The notes: generated by a model not told the origin, from the letters alone. DNA of 64,000 nt from Sphingosinicella sp041621755 (GCA_041621755.1 JBFKAE010000001.1:1-64000); one strand, 5' to 3'; counted from the first letter of the stretch, positions 41,459-51,383 are shown. A program made the numbers and translations.

Positions 41459-44431
41459 TCAGTCGAGTGTCAACACCATGAACTTATACTCGTCGTAGCG
41501 AGGCAGAGCCAAGGCGGCGAACAGGCCGTCGAGCCGCGCAAGGCGGACGTCACGGGCATGGATCGCCATATCCCGCGCGTTACGGATTGCACGAAAACGA
41601 CTCCGCGCGAATCCCTGCTCACTGGTCTCCATGCCTTGAGCGGTCGCGTCATCGAGCAGCGCTTGTCGTGCCGCGATCAGGTCGTCTGCCTCGCAAGTGA
41701 TGAGATAGCGACGGCTGGCGATAATCTGCTTAAGGTCGGGGCATTCGGCGAGGGATGCCTGGTGCCGCTTTCTATGTTCTTCCAGAAGGACGACACTGCC
41801 CGCGCCCTGGGCCGCCTTGATATCCTGGTTGAACGGCGCGCGTTGCCCAGTCGCCAGCACGATTTTTTCTCCGCGAGCGCTCACATCCCATGGTGTAAAC
41901 AGGGCATCGGCATGATCCGGCGTGGCGAGCGTCCAGGCTCCACGATCAAACTTGGCGGCAAGCACATCAAGGCGGGACGTGAACAGGCTGTTTAGCCAGC
42001 GACGATCGGCACGCAGTTCCTCTTCCATCGATTGGATCGCGTCCCAATAGGGCTTTTGCTCCTGTCGTGTCCGCGAGTCCTGCAGAAGTTGGACAATATG
42101 GCTGCGATCGAGATCGCCGAAATAAAGCTCGCCGGGCACCCAGCTAAGCACTGCAACGAGATAGGCCCCGCGGCATTCTTCACTGGCCAAGGTATGGCCG
42201 TCCGGGATCTTGACACGCAGACAGGTCGGCACCTTTTTTCCGATCTTCGCCCATTCACTGACCAGGGTGTCGTGGACAGGGTCGCCATGATCGAGGAAGT
42301 TGAGCGGCGTCGCCGAGTTCTCGTCGAGATAGACCGTTGGCACCGGCGGGGATTCAAGTGAACGGCGGCTATCGAGATATGCGTAGCGCTGACCGTCACG
42401 CGGATCGAGGCCAGGAAGCGGGAATCGCGGTTCGGTAGGGCCTGTCGCATAGGGCGAGCGATAATAATGTAGCATTCGGAACGTCCGCGCCGGTTCGTCG
42501 GGGTCCTTGCCCTTCCATAGTCTGAGACCGTCGGCGCGCCCGATCAGCCGCATCCACCCGCGAAGACCCGTCTCGATCCGGACGATGGCCCTGCGTGCCG
42601 TCGAGCGTTCAAGCAGAGGCCCCAAAGCACCCGCCTGGTCGAACTGATCGGAGAGCGCGCGCGCCTTTTCCGTCGTCCATGGCAGCGCCGTGGAAAGCGG
42701 CGTGACCAGCGCGTCGCCATTGTCGTTGGCGATATCGCGCGCTTCTTGAGATAGCGCTTGCCAGTTGACCGTATGCGGTGTGAGGGCGGCATCGACGATA
42801 TGCTGGCCGACCACGTTGATCTCATCTCCGTCGAGCCGGATGCTGCGTTTGAAAATGGCGAAGTCGTCGAGCACCGAGACCACGCGCTCATCAACCTGAC
42901 CGCGCTGATAGATCGCGTAGATGTCGATCGTGCGTTCGCCGGGTTGATCCGCCAGCGCGGCGCTGCCCAGGCGATCGAGACGGCCGATCCATTGTTCGAC
43001 CGCGACCGGTGACCATGGCATACTGAAGAAGATGAGCTTGCGCGCGTGCTGGAGGTTGAGACCGACCTGCGCTACGTCGGCAGCGATCAGCAGTTGGTCA
43101 TCGCCATCGATGAAACCGCCAATGCCGTCGTCATATTCCTCAAACAGGTCGACCAGATCATCGCTCGCAGAAGCATCGCGGTTGCGGTTGACTGCGAGCG
43201 ACAAGGGGCGCCGCTTCCCACGCGGGCCAATCGTCGGCAGGAACTGCGGGATCATGCGCTCGAGATAGTCGACCGTCGGATTATCTTCGGCGACGATGAG
43301 CACGGCCTCATCCGGATCCTCGTTCCAGATGTCGACCAGCAGGTCGATCGTAGCTTCAATCCGGCTGTCTCCATTGGCCGCTTCGAGGTGCTTGGCCGCC
43401 GCCGCCAGAAAGCCTTGCGGGTCGCGCTGATCGCGTCCGCGCAGGATGTTGATGCGCTCGCTCAAGGCGCGTGGCGACCGCAGCGCGACCTGGCCGAGGC
43501 GCGCTAGATCGGTCGCGGCAGCTCCGCGGCCAGCATGTCCGATGAATTGCCATACCTGGTCCTGACGTGCGACTTCATCAGAGGTAGGTTCGATCGCGAT
43601 GCGGTGGAGTACGCGCTGGGGGAGCAGGTCTGGATAGTCACGACGATTGGTGTGGGTGACCCGCCGCAATATGCTGTGCGTCATCGCGGCCGTCGGTGCC
43701 TGCGCGCGCTCGGGCGGCATCATCAAGCCGGCGGCTGTCCAAGCATCAGGACCGCCAGCGCCGATCAGGGCGGCCGCCTCAGCTTCGCGCGCGCGCAGCG
43801 TCGCCTCGGGCGTGTCGGAGGTTCGCGTCGCAACCGCCATGCGTTCAGGCTCGAGAATGGCGAGCAATTGGCGGAACGCCTCGGCATCCTCGAGCTTGGG
43901 CGTCGCCGAGAGGAGCAGCAACTGACGAAAGTCGCCGGCGACATCGGTGATGCGCTGGCGGGCGTTGGCCTGGAGTCGCTGCAACTCGTCGACCACGAGC
44001 AGATCATAGATGTTGGGATCGATTTCGGTGACGGAACTCAACTGGTCATAATAGGCTAAACGGACATGGGCGCCGTTCTCCTCTTCCTCGGGCGCCCGGC
44101 CCAGCGGCGTGAAATGGCCGCGCGTCTGGCATTCAATCAGCCATTGTGGCGCGATATTGTCTGGCACGAGGATCAGCGCCCGGTGTCGCGGGTTCTGCAA
44201 GCGCAGCGCATTGAGGATCATCAGCGTCTGGACAGTCTTTCCGAGCCCGACCTCATCGGCGATCAGATGGCGAATTCGGCTGTCGGACAATATCCGCTGC
44301 ACATTAGCGAGTTGATGGGGATAGGGCGCGGCGGCCACTCCTGTCGCGCCGCCAAGCCCCGCCACTTCGCGTTCGACACGGCGGCGAACCGCCTGAACGC
44401 CGAGGCACAGATCGATATAGGGGTCGCTCAT
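41459..44431 (-). CDS. SNF2/RapA-type helicase (DrmD-like)
   Basis: 990 residues. Walker A IADEVGLGKTVQTLMILNAL (about 58-66), Walker B VVDELQRLQANARQ (box II DELQ at about 148-151), LLLSATP, and the C-terminal part IFFSMPWSPVAVEQWIGRLD of the RapA/SNF2 group. The order N-helicase, insertion, C-helicase, long C-terminal tail resembles DrmD of class 1 DISARM, but the tail after about 560 is not recognised. Starts inside the stop of the 1013-aa gene (ATGA), so the two are a coupled pair on the minus strand. Confidence 0.83.
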   Translation of the reverse strand: MSDPYIDLCLGVQAVRRRVEREVAGLGGATGVAAAPYPHQLANVQRILSDSRIRHLIADEVGLGKTVQTLMILNALRLQNPRHRALILVPDNIAPQWLIECQTRGHFTPLGRAPEEEENGAHVRLAYYDQLSSVTEIDPNIYDLLVVDELQRLQANARQRITDVAGDFRQLLLLSATPKLEDAEAFRQLLAILEPERMAVATRTSDTPEATLRAREAEAAALIGAGGPDAWTAAGLMMPPERAQAPTAAMTHSILRRVTHTNRRDYPDLLPQRVLHRIAIEPTSDEVARQDQVWQFIGHAGRGAAATDLARLGQVALRSPRALSERINILRGRDQRDPQGFLAAAAKHLEAANGDSRIEATIDLLVDIWNEDPDEAVLIVAEDNPTVDYLERMIPQFLPTIGPRGKRRPLSLAVNRNRDASASDDLVDLFEEYDDGIGGFIDGDDQLLIAADVAQVGLNLQHARKLIFFSMPWSPVAVEQWIGRLDRLGSAALADQPGERTIDIYAIYQRGQVDERVVSVLDDFAIFKRSIRLDGDEINVVGQHIVDAALTPHTVNWQALSQEARDIANDNGDALVTPLSTALPWTTEKARALSDQFDQAGALGPLLERSTARRAIVRIETGLRGWMRLIGRADGLRLWKGKDPDEPARTFRMLHYYRSPYATGPTEPRFPLPGLDPRDGQRYAYLDSRRSLESPPVPTVYLDENSATPLNFLDHGDPVHDTLVSEWAKIGKKVPTCLRVKIPDGHTLASEECRGAYLVAVLSWVPGELYFGDLDRSHIVQLLQDSRTRQEQKPYWDAIQSMEEELRADRRWLNSLFTSRLDVLAAKFDRGAWTLATPDHADALFTPWDVSARGEKIVLATGQRAPFNQDIKAAQGAGSVVLLEEHRKRHQASLAECPDLKQIIASRRYLITCEADDLIAARQALLDDATAQGMETSEQGFARSRFRAIRNARDMAIHARDVRLARLDGLFAALALPRYDEYKFMVLTLD

Positions 44432-47400
44432 TCTACCACCGGCGACGTGCCAGCGCGCAGCGCCGCATAGCGGATCGCCCGCGCGGAAAAGCTATCGGCA
44501 AGAAGGCGCTCGGTCGCCGCCTTCCATGACAGCCGCGCCGCGACGGCTGGCCGTGCGAACAGCCAATAGGCGGATTCGACCAGATCACGATTCCACTGCC
44601 GCGCGTGATGGGGTGGCCGGTTTTTGCTGATCCAGTCGTGCAGCAGATCGACGACATCGTCGGGCAGCATCGATTCGAAATCAGCGAGGCTCAGCGTGTC
44701 GCCAGCGTCGAGCGGCCGTAGCAGGTCGACCAGTCCAATGAGCGCTGCCTCCCTTGCTGCCGCACGCAGCGCCTTGTCCCAGTTCTCGCTGACCTCTCCG
44801 ACATCGATGTCCTCATCGAGATCGAACGGGCACATATCGCCGACCGACTCAATGTCATCGGCGAGCGCAACATAAGCGTCATAAAAAACCTCATCGAGCG
44901 CGATGCCGAAGGTTTCATCGATCGGCTCACGACTCGCTTCCAACGTAATCCGCAGCCCTCGAGCGTCGATGAGACGGATCAAGATGCGTTCAAGCAGCGA
45001 ACGTTGCGCCCGCGACATCTGGACGTCGCAATAACCAACTCGCAAGCGAGCGCAGGCGGAGAGAAATGCGCCGACAAAGCTTCTACCATTGCGCTTGGCG
45101 AGTGCTGCTTCCTGCTGCGCCCAGATCTCACCGCAAAGTTGCTCGACCATCCATTCTTCGAGCTGCCGCACGATCTGGCCCCGCCGAAACTGGGTGACTG
45201 GATGATCCACGCCAGCGGCTGCCCAACCAATCAGAGCATCGACCGTGCGGCGACCATCGGCCCCCCGGTCGCGATTGCTGTCGAACTGGCGCAGCAGACG
45301 ATCGGGTTTGCGCGCCCTTGGTGCGTCACCCCCACGCCAGATGCGGGGGCCAACGCAATAGCCGCCCGCCTGCAACGGTCGATCATGGCCGGCGCGAAAC
45401 AGCCTTATATCGTCGACAGTCATCGAACTGGTCGCTGCCGCCAGCACGAGCGGTTGCTGGGGCTGGGCTGCGAAAATCGACAGATTGCCGCTCTCATCGC
45501 TCGCGACGAGTTGCCCATCGGCAAGCTTTGTCCAGGTGAACGGTGCGGTGACCTGCTCAAAAGCAAACGACGCTTCTAGCAGCCCCGCAACGGTGACACA
45601 TAGTTCGGCACGGCGCGCGCTCAGCAAACGCTCGACCGTATCGGTATCGAGCAAATGCTCCCAGATTAGATGATCGCCACCGAACCGGCACGGCGTGTCG
45701 GGCAGGATTTCCCGCACGGTTTTGACCGCGCGGCCGTCACAGGAGAGCTTCAGTTCCAACTCGGCTTCCTGCACCGTCACCCCGCTATCGAACCGCAGCG
45801 TGATTTGACGATCAGCGAGGTCCGCTGTCGAGGCTGTGCCCGCATCGATGTCGACCGTGAGCAGACTGAGGTCATCTTCGGCGGCGACCACCTCGAATAG
45901 CTGCTCCTCACTGGCGCCGTAGCGGAGGCGGTAAAGTCCGGGGTCAAACGCTGTAAATCCAGCCATCAGCGAGTCTGCACCAGTCAGGGTCGACTGTTTG
46001 CCATCGGGGGTGGTCAACCGCGCCTCGCAACGGCCGCCTGGGGAATTTAGCTCAAATGCGATGAAGCTTCTGACATGAAAGCGGCGGATCGGGCGATGCT
46101 GCTCGACTTCGACATCGCCGATCCATGAGAAACGCGTTGTCTGGCGCACCGTGAACCCAAGCGAAGCGAGCCAGGCTTGGTTGGCCGGATTGGCTGCATC
46201 GAGTCGATAGCCGCGCAGTCCCGCGACGCGGCCAAGTTGTTCCGCATCGGGGGGCGCAATCTGTGCGGCGGCGACTAACACGATACAGTGCCCACTGTCG
46301 GCAATTGCCGCGCCGCTGCGCTGCAAAGCATCGCCCTCGTCGCTGAAATCGTAGAACAGCATCGGCGCCTCGGTCGCGACGCGAAGGCTTCCCAGAAAAT
46401 CCTTGGCCTCCTGCGCAATCGGAAGGGCAGCGACATCGGCGATTAGCGGGACCTCTGACCGGGGCAGCGCATCGAACTGCAGCGGTAGCGGGAAATCACT
46501 GAAGATATTCCGTCCCGGCACTGGCCGGCCATCACTCCAGAGGAAGGCGCGCCACCGCATCGCGTCGAGTGCGCTTCGGGCGGCATCGCGCGCTACCTGT
46601 TCCATCTGGGGTATTTTCAATGCGATAGCGAGTCGCTGCTCGACCATACGCAGGATCAGCGGCGCGAACTTAGGCTCAATTTCTGCGCGGCGTTTCGGCC
46701 GCTGCCTGGGTTGTGCCTCCAGCGCCCTTTGCCGCCTACGCGCTTCACGAAGCGCGTTGTTGGCGCTCTCATCCTGAGCAAGATCCGCAGCAATGCGTTT
46801 TAGCGCTGAACTGGCGATACCATGGGCGCCGCTCGGCTGCAGAAGCTGTCGGATCACGGCTGCGGCAGTGTAATGATCCTCCAGCCAGGCGATCAGCCGA
46901 ACGCCACCGGCCAGTTGCGCGCGATTGCGAATGGGAGCGATCAGCGCAGCGTCGCTAGCACCAAGATCAAGATGCGAACGGACATCGCGGACTGCCCGCG
47001 CCAGCGACTGGTGCAATTCAATCGGCAAGATTGCATGGAGGACCGGCCAGGCAATGTGACAGAAGGCGAGATTCCATGGGGTCTCTGGCGGCTGGGCGAG
47101 ACCAAGCCGCGCCACCGATTGGCGGAACAGCGTAGAAAGGGCCCCGCGGTCGCCGAGCGATGTCTGGCCTAATTGTTCGGCGAAGATCGGCCAAAAGTCG
47201 GTGCCTGTGCCACGATAAACATAGCCTATCTCGGTTGCCGCAACGAGCAGTGGCAGCGGGCGCGGCACCCACCAATGCGCCTCTATCGGATGCCGTGCGA
47301 GCGAAGAGCGTACAGTGGTGGAGAGCATCTTGAGGTCGGCGGCATCGAAATCATGTTCGAGCAGATAAACGGGCGCGTCGCCGCGCGCGGCGCGCAATTC

Positions 47401-47469
47401 GGTGAAATGCGCGGTCAATAATGCGTGAAGTCGCTCGATTTCGGCGCCGCTTTCGATTGCCCCCTCCAT
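44428..47469 (-). CDS. Unknown 1013-aa partner of the SNF2 helicase
   Basis: 1013 residues without a domain I recognise. It has an N-terminal helical third (AAVIRQLLQPSGAHGIASSA), an arginine/glutamine-rich linker (about 240-260: REARRRQRALEAQPRQRPKR), a central beta-rich part (about 460-640) with repeated acidic turns, and a C-terminal helical part with acidic EDIDVGEVSENWDKALR. No Walker or nuclease motif is visible. Coupled by a 4-base overlap to the SNF2 helicase gene. Its size and pairing suggest a structural or target-binding subunit; the function is unknown. Confidence 0.78.
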   Translation of the reverse strand: MEGAIESGAEIERLHALLTAHFTELRAARGDAPVYLLEHDFDAADLKMLSTTVRSSLARHPIEAHWWVPRPLPLLVAATEIGYVYRGTGTDFWPIFAEQLGQTSLGDRGALSTLFRQSVARLGLAQPPETPWNLAFCHIAWPVLHAILPIELHQSLARAVRDVRSHLDLGASDAALIAPIRNRAQLAGGVRLIAWLEDHYTAAAVIRQLLQPSGAHGIASSALKRIAADLAQDESANNALREARRRQRALEAQPRQRPKRRAEIEPKFAPLILRMVEQRLAIALKIPQMEQVARDAARSALDAMRWRAFLWSDGRPVPGRNIFSDFPLPLQFDALPRSEVPLIADVAALPIAQEAKDFLGSLRVATEAPMLFYDFSDEGDALQRSGAAIADSGHCIVLVAAAQIAPPDAEQLGRVAGLRGYRLDAANPANQAWLASLGFTVRQTTRFSWIGDVEVEQHRPIRRFHVRSFIAFELNSPGGRCEARLTTPDGKQSTLTGADSLMAGFTAFDPGLYRLRYGASEEQLFEVVAAEDDLSLLTVDIDAGTASTADLADRQITLRFDSGVTVQEAELELKLSCDGRAVKTVREILPDTPCRFGGDHLIWEHLLDTDTVERLLSARRAELCVTVAGLLEASFAFEQVTAPFTWTKLADGQLVASDESGNLSIFAAQPQQPLVLAAATSSMTVDDIRLFRAGHDRPLQAGGYCVGPRIWRGGDAPRARKPDRLLRQFDSNRDRGADGRRTVDALIGWAAAGVDHPVTQFRRGQIVRQLEEWMVEQLCGEIWAQQEAALAKRNGRSFVGAFLSACARLRVGYCDVQMSRAQRSLLERILIRLIDARGLRITLEASREPIDETFGIALDEVFYDAYVALADDIESVGDMCPFDLDEDIDVGEVSENWDKALRAAAREAALIGLVDLLRPLDAGDTLSLADFESMLPDDVVDLLHDWISKNRPPHHARQWNRDLVESAYWLFARPAVAARLSWKAATERLLADSFSARAIRYAALRAGTSPVVE

Positions 47470-47525
47470 TACACCCGAACAGGCGCATCAACACTTCCAC
47501 CATGTTGCCTCGGCATCTTCGACCT

Positions 47526-47568
47526 GAAAACCGAAACTTTGACTAATCTCGATTCATTTCCGGTTTTC
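47526..47568 (-). promoter_or_regulatory. Inverted repeat upstream of the 1013-aa gene
   Basis: GAAAACCG (47526-47533) and CGGTTTTC (47561-47568) form an 8-bp inverted repeat with a 27-base spacer, 57 bp and more upstream of the minus-strand start. The region is AT-richer than its surroundings. A possible operator or promoter; no clear -35/-10. Confidence 0.3.
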
Positions 47569-47612
47569 GCTCAAGTTTATCGATCGGGGCCTCGTGCCCA
47601 GGTCACTTCATG

Positions 47613-49178
47613 TCATGCTGCCGGATCGTCATCGGCGTCGAGGATGCGCTTCGGTGCCGGTCTGTCCCGGCAGTAGAAACATAACGGCCCTTCGAAGGTG
47701 TCGATCAGGCCTTCCTCGCCGCAAGTTCCGCATACCTCCACGCTTTCACCCTTAGCGCGACACTCAGCTACAAAACGCTGGAGTACCTCCAGGGCGCGGG
47801 TCCGAATCCTGTTGATCGACAAGAGGCTGAGCCAACCCACGGAATCGCACACCGATCCGATCCAAACTCCCAGTTCTTCAGCCGCGAACCGGTCCAACAT
47901 GATGAAGGATTTCCGCAAGAGCGTGCGGGTGCTCCGGTAACTGATCGTAGCGCCCGAGTGCTGAAGCTTGTTTCGCAATTGTCTGAGAGCCGTGAGTGTC
48001 GCGGTCTCGTCAACTCTGAAGGCAACCCCCGCTTCGGTCAGCAATTTCAAGACACTTGGATTGTTGGGGTTCTTCTTCAGCGCCGCGTTGTCCTCACGCA
48101 CGAGCCGCAGCTTGAGCAAAAGTTCGGCGGAGTGAAAGGTTGACAGGACCGCGTCGCGTAATGCGTCTGGATCGCCCTTCCCCTTATCATAGGCACAGGC
48201 AGCGGTGTTAAGCGAAAGCGCCGCGTTACTTGCTAAATCGAGTTCAAGGTCACGCAGGCCCAATTGATCACCAAGCGACGGCGGAGCTAGCCGCTCTGAA
48301 AAGCCGGCGGCCATGAGGTCGCTCGGTGAAGCAAAACACGTCCGATGGAATCGATCAATCTCCGCCCGGCTGGCGGTCGCATAGAAGTGGATACGTGACG
48401 CTACCTCGTCCCACACATCAGTTTGCCAAAGCTTGGCAGCCGCCTCGACCTCTCGATAGCCGACCAAATCGATCGTGATGCCGTCATCAATCAATTCTCC
48501 GTCGGCATCGAAAGCTTGAATCCAAGCTGTGCTTGAAATTTTGTTTTGAAATGGCCCGTTTAGTGGCTTCGCAAGGACGCATAGCAATTGACCACAGCCC
48601 ATGCAGAGAACTCGCTGAGACGTCGTATAGACGATCTGTGTCCAATGGCAGGGACACTCCAGCCGCACATCGTCGCCGCTGGTCTCGATCAAGGCGCAAA
48701 TACGCTCTTCTGGTTCTAGAAGCGGCGTGGGCACGTAGGTAGAAATCGCAAACTCATCATAGCAATCACCCTCCTGGTAATGGAAAGGCTCGCGTAACCC
48801 CCACAGCCTGTCGAAATAGGTACGCTGTTCGTCGCCCCAAACATATGCTGGATGTTTGATCGGAACGGCACTCCACTCATCAAAATGTTCTTGGACACAC
48901 CATTCGGGCTGCAGAGGCCGGCGAAGAAATTGGCGGCTTGAGAGGACAATACCGCCATGCTGATCAATTTTTCCGTTTATATCGGCGATGATCTGCGCGA
49001 GCGACGCTTTGGTTTCGACTAGTTCCCGGTGAACATAAACATACGCCAGCACGCTTTCACACGGCGGCGCATCAACATCGCGCCGCTTGCTCGGAGCGTT
49101 CTCTCCAAGTTCGGCTACAAAGAGACGTCCATCGGGCACATTATCCTTTCTGCCAGCGACGACAGCTAGCACAACCAA
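47613..49178 (-). CDS. HEPN-motif protein with two zinc ribbons
   Basis: 521 residues. A zinc-binding pattern LECPCHW...LCMGC (Cys175, 177, 192, 195) lies in the middle, and a second VCGTCGEEG...LCFYC (Cys483, 486, 500, 503) near the end. Between them is a helical region (FHSAELLLKLRLVREDNAAL) ending with LRNKLQHSGA, where Arg402 and His407 form the Rx4-6H motif of HEPN ribonucleases. HEPN proteins often act as toxins in abortive infection. The reading frame starts with TTG at 49178, so the true start may be further downstream. Divergent from the GHKL operon. Confidence 0.72.
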   Translation of the reverse strand: MVVLAVVAGRKDNVPDGRLFVAELGENAPSKRRDVDAPPCESVLAYVYVHRELVETKASLAQIIADINGKIDQHGGIVLSSRQFLRRPLQPEWCVQEHFDEWSAVPIKHPAYVWGDEQRTYFDRLWGLREPFHYQEGDCYDEFAISTYVPTPLLEPEERICALIETSGDDVRLECPCHWTQIVYTTSQRVLCMGCGQLLCVLAKPLNGPFQNKISSTAWIQAFDADGELIDDGITIDLVGYREVEAAAKLWQTDVWDEVASRIHFYATASRAEIDRFHRTCFASPSDLMAAGFSERLAPPSLGDQLGLRDLELDLASNAALSLNTAACAYDKGKGDPDALRDAVLSTFHSAELLLKLRLVREDNAALKKNPNNPSVLKLLTEAGVAFRVDETATLTALRQLRNKLQHSGATISYRSTRTLLRKSFIMLDRFAAEELGVWIGSVCDSVGWLSLLSINRIRTRALEVLQRFVAECRAKGESVEVCGTCGEEGLIDTFEGPLCFYCRDRPAPKRILDADDDPAA

Positions 49179-49258
49179 ATACGAGGTCTCTCTGGCAAAA
49201 AACTTTTGATGTTAGCGCACCGACACACTAAAAAGTGGCCATAGTGAAGATGCCACCT

Positions 49259-49273
49259 GCGGCCATGTGCCGC
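49259..49273 (+). promoter_or_regulatory. Hairpin motif GCGGCCATGTGCCGC, copy 1
   Basis: Fifteen bases with a 5-bp stem (GCGGC/GCCGC) and loop CATGT. They lie 17 bp before the start of the first GHKL gene. The identical sequence occurs at 51302-51316 before the sigma-like gene. Confidence 0.6.
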
Positions 49274-49290
49274 GATCACCGGAGGACATC

Positions 49291-51228
49291 ATGCTTGAAG
49301 TCGAAGACCGGCTGCTCACTGAGGTTGAGCGGCAGGAAAAATATCTGGCCCGGTTGCCGGAGGATTTTCCATTCCCCTTGTTCAACGCTGCGCAAGCGCT
49401 CGAATCGCAGCGCCGCAGCGGCTATCGCAACACGGCAGCCGCCGCACGTGAGATCGTCGACAACGCGATCGAGGCGAAGGCGACGCGCATCGATATCTGC
49501 TTCGAGCGGCCGCGCCAGTTGAAGCCGCACCAGCGCGCGGAATCACTGGCGTCGATCGCATTTATCGACAACGGGTCGGGCATGCTCCCCAAGATGGCGC
49601 GCTATGCCTTGTCCTGGGGTGCGGGCACCCATTTCGACGACCCCGGCTTCATCGGCAAGTTTGGTTTCGGCCTGCCCAATGCGTCGATCAATCAGACTCG
49701 GCTGGTCGAGGTCTACACCAAGACCGTTGAAGCGAGCGCCGTAACCAAGGCGACTCTCGATGTCCGCGCGGTCAAGGCGCACGGCCTTCATTCAGTTGAA
49801 CCGACCGTCGAAGCGACGCTTCCCGAGTTCGTACAGGCATATCTCGACAAGGCAGGCCTCGTCTTCGACCACGGCACAATCGTCGTCTGGGTCGAGCCCG
49901 ACCGGCTGACCTATAAAACGCCGGCACTGATGAAAGAGCATTTGCTCGACGATTTCGGCGTAACCTACCGATATCTGCTCGACCGTGTGTCGCTCTATAT
50001 CGACAAGACACAGGTCGCGCCAGTCGATCCGCTGTTCCTTACTCCAAGCGCCCGTTACTATCTCGACGAGGCCAAAGGCGGCTCTCGGATGAGCGCCGAC
50101 TACAACATTCCGGTCAAATATGCGCGCGACGCCGAGACCGGGGTGCTGGTGCTATCCAAGGTGGAAACGCTCGGCGAGATCAGTCGCGACGACCCCCTGC
50201 TAGAGGCCGCAGGCGCAATTTATGTTCGCGTCGCCCGCTTTCCCTATGGTTTCGCCGAGGCCGCACCAAGCAAGCAGAAGGCGACCACTGACGCCCATCG
50301 CCGCTTCGAAATCCGCAAGACGCGACGTGGCATGTCGTTCGTCCGTGCCGGGCGCGAGATCGAGACCGTCGATGTCTTCCCGAAATCGGTGAAGGATCAC
50401 GCCAAGGGCCTAGGTGACTGGCCGCTCCTGCAGTCCTACGCCTATCACTGGGGCGTCGAGGTGCGCTTTGATCCCGAACTCGACGAAGTGTTCGGCATCA
50501 CCAACGACAAGCAGACCGTGCGTCCGATCGAAGATCTATGGCGGCTGTTTGCGCAGGAGGAGATAGATGCACAGCTTGGCCGCGAGCAAGCCTTCCAACG
50601 CAAGATGCGCCGTGAGGAACGGCTCAAGCAACAGGCGAAGGCGGAGAAGTCGGCGGAGCCGACCCATGCCGAAACCGCTGCCGCTGCCGCCGATGGCATG
50701 TCGGGGCACAAGCCCCGCGTCACTGACCGAGTTAAAGCGGAGGTGCGCGAGAAGTTTGAACAACAGGCGGCGGCACGCTCCAAGGTCGATGCCAGTTCTA
50801 TTGAGGCCGCGCGCAAGGCCTTGGAGGAGGAAGCCAAACGGCGACCGTATGTCATCGACTTCTACAATGAGCCGCGCGGTCCCTTTTACAAGCCCGACTG
50901 GCTCAATGGATCGCAAGTCGGCGTCCTCATCAATCGCGCGCATCCATTCTTCCAGACGCTCTACAATCCGCTCCTGCGGATGGATGGCGGCGCACAGGCC
51001 AAGCAGGCACTCGACATCCTGTTGATCGCGCTCGCCCGCGCCGAACTCAGCGTCGAGAACGAGGACACAGCCAACTGGTATCTCACCCAGCGTGAGCGTG
51101 CCTGGAGTCAGTTCCTCAACGACGCCTACACATCGCTTCAGCAGAAAATGGCGCCGGTCGACGAGGAATCGGCCGAAGCCGGTGAATATCCGAAAGGAGG
51201 TGAAGCGGCGCTCGAAGCAGCTGAATAA
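49291..51228 (+). CDS. GHKL ATPase, cargo copy 1
   Basis: 645 residues. HSP90/MutL/histidine-kinase-type ATP-binding fold: N-box TAAAAREIVDNAIEAKA (Glu54, Asn58), G1 IAFIDNGSGMLPKMA, and G2 IGKFGFGLPNASINQ. The middle has a charged, coiled-coil-like region (residues about 430-520, Glu/Lys/Arg/Ala rich), followed by a C-terminal domain with LNGSQVGVLINRAHPFFQTL. GGAGGA sets the ATG at 49291; an in-frame GTG at 49267 is less likely. Together with a second GHKL protein it could form a heterodimer like MORC or type II topoisomerase-like clamps. Confidence 0.8.
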   Translation: MLEVEDRLLTEVERQEKYLARLPEDFPFPLFNAAQALESQRRSGYRNTAAAAREIVDNAIEAKATRIDICFERPRQLKPHQRAESLASIAFIDNGSGMLPKMARYALSWGAGTHFDDPGFIGKFGFGLPNASINQTRLVEVYTKTVEASAVTKATLDVRAVKAHGLHSVEPTVEATLPEFVQAYLDKAGLVFDHGTIVVWVEPDRLTYKTPALMKEHLLDDFGVTYRYLLDRVSLYIDKTQVAPVDPLFLTPSARYYLDEAKGGSRMSADYNIPVKYARDAETGVLVLSKVETLGEISRDDPLLEAAGAIYVRVARFPYGFAEAAPSKQKATTDAHRRFEIRKTRRGMSFVRAGREIETVDVFPKSVKDHAKGLGDWPLLQSYAYHWGVEVRFDPELDEVFGITNDKQTVRPIEDLWRLFAQEEIDAQLGREQAFQRKMRREERLKQQAKAEKSAEPTHAETAAAAADGMSGHKPRVTDRVKAEVREKFEQQAAARSKVDASSIEAARKALEEEAKRRPYVIDFYNEPRGPFYKPDWLNGSQVGVLINRAHPFFQTLYNPLLRMDGGAQAKQALDILLIALARAELSVENEDTANWYLTQRERAWSQFLNDAYTSLQQKMAPVDEESAEAGEYPKGGEAALEAAE

Positions 51229-51383
51229 TTTTGAACGGCCCCCGCACCAGCGGCCGCTATTTTGGCATTATGCGAACTACAGCTCGAGACCAGTGTCGGC
51301 GGCGGCCATGTGCCGCAATCAACCACGCTGCATCGGCCTTCAGCTGAATTGTCGAAGGTCTTTGCAGCGAAAGGAGATTCCGC
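51229..51383 (+). promoter_or_regulatory. Leader of the sigma-like gene
   Basis: 155 bp with the second copy of the 15-bp hairpin sequence (51302-51316) and the ribosome site AAAGGAG at 51369-51375. Probably an internal promoter of the operon. Confidence 0.4.
51302..51316 (+). promoter_or_regulatory. Hairpin motif GCGGCCATGTGCCGC, copy 2
   Basis: Identical to copy 1 at 49259-49273, and it continues with a similar CAATCA/CGATCA. It stands 67 bp before the ATG of the sigma-like gene. Candidate binding site of the sigma-like protein or of an unseen regulator. Confidence 0.6.

Noticed and set aside
51262..51277. Sigma-54-like promoter (TTGGCATTATGCGA) before the sigma-like gene
   Set aside because: The -12 element is not TTGCA-like and the spacing is wrong.
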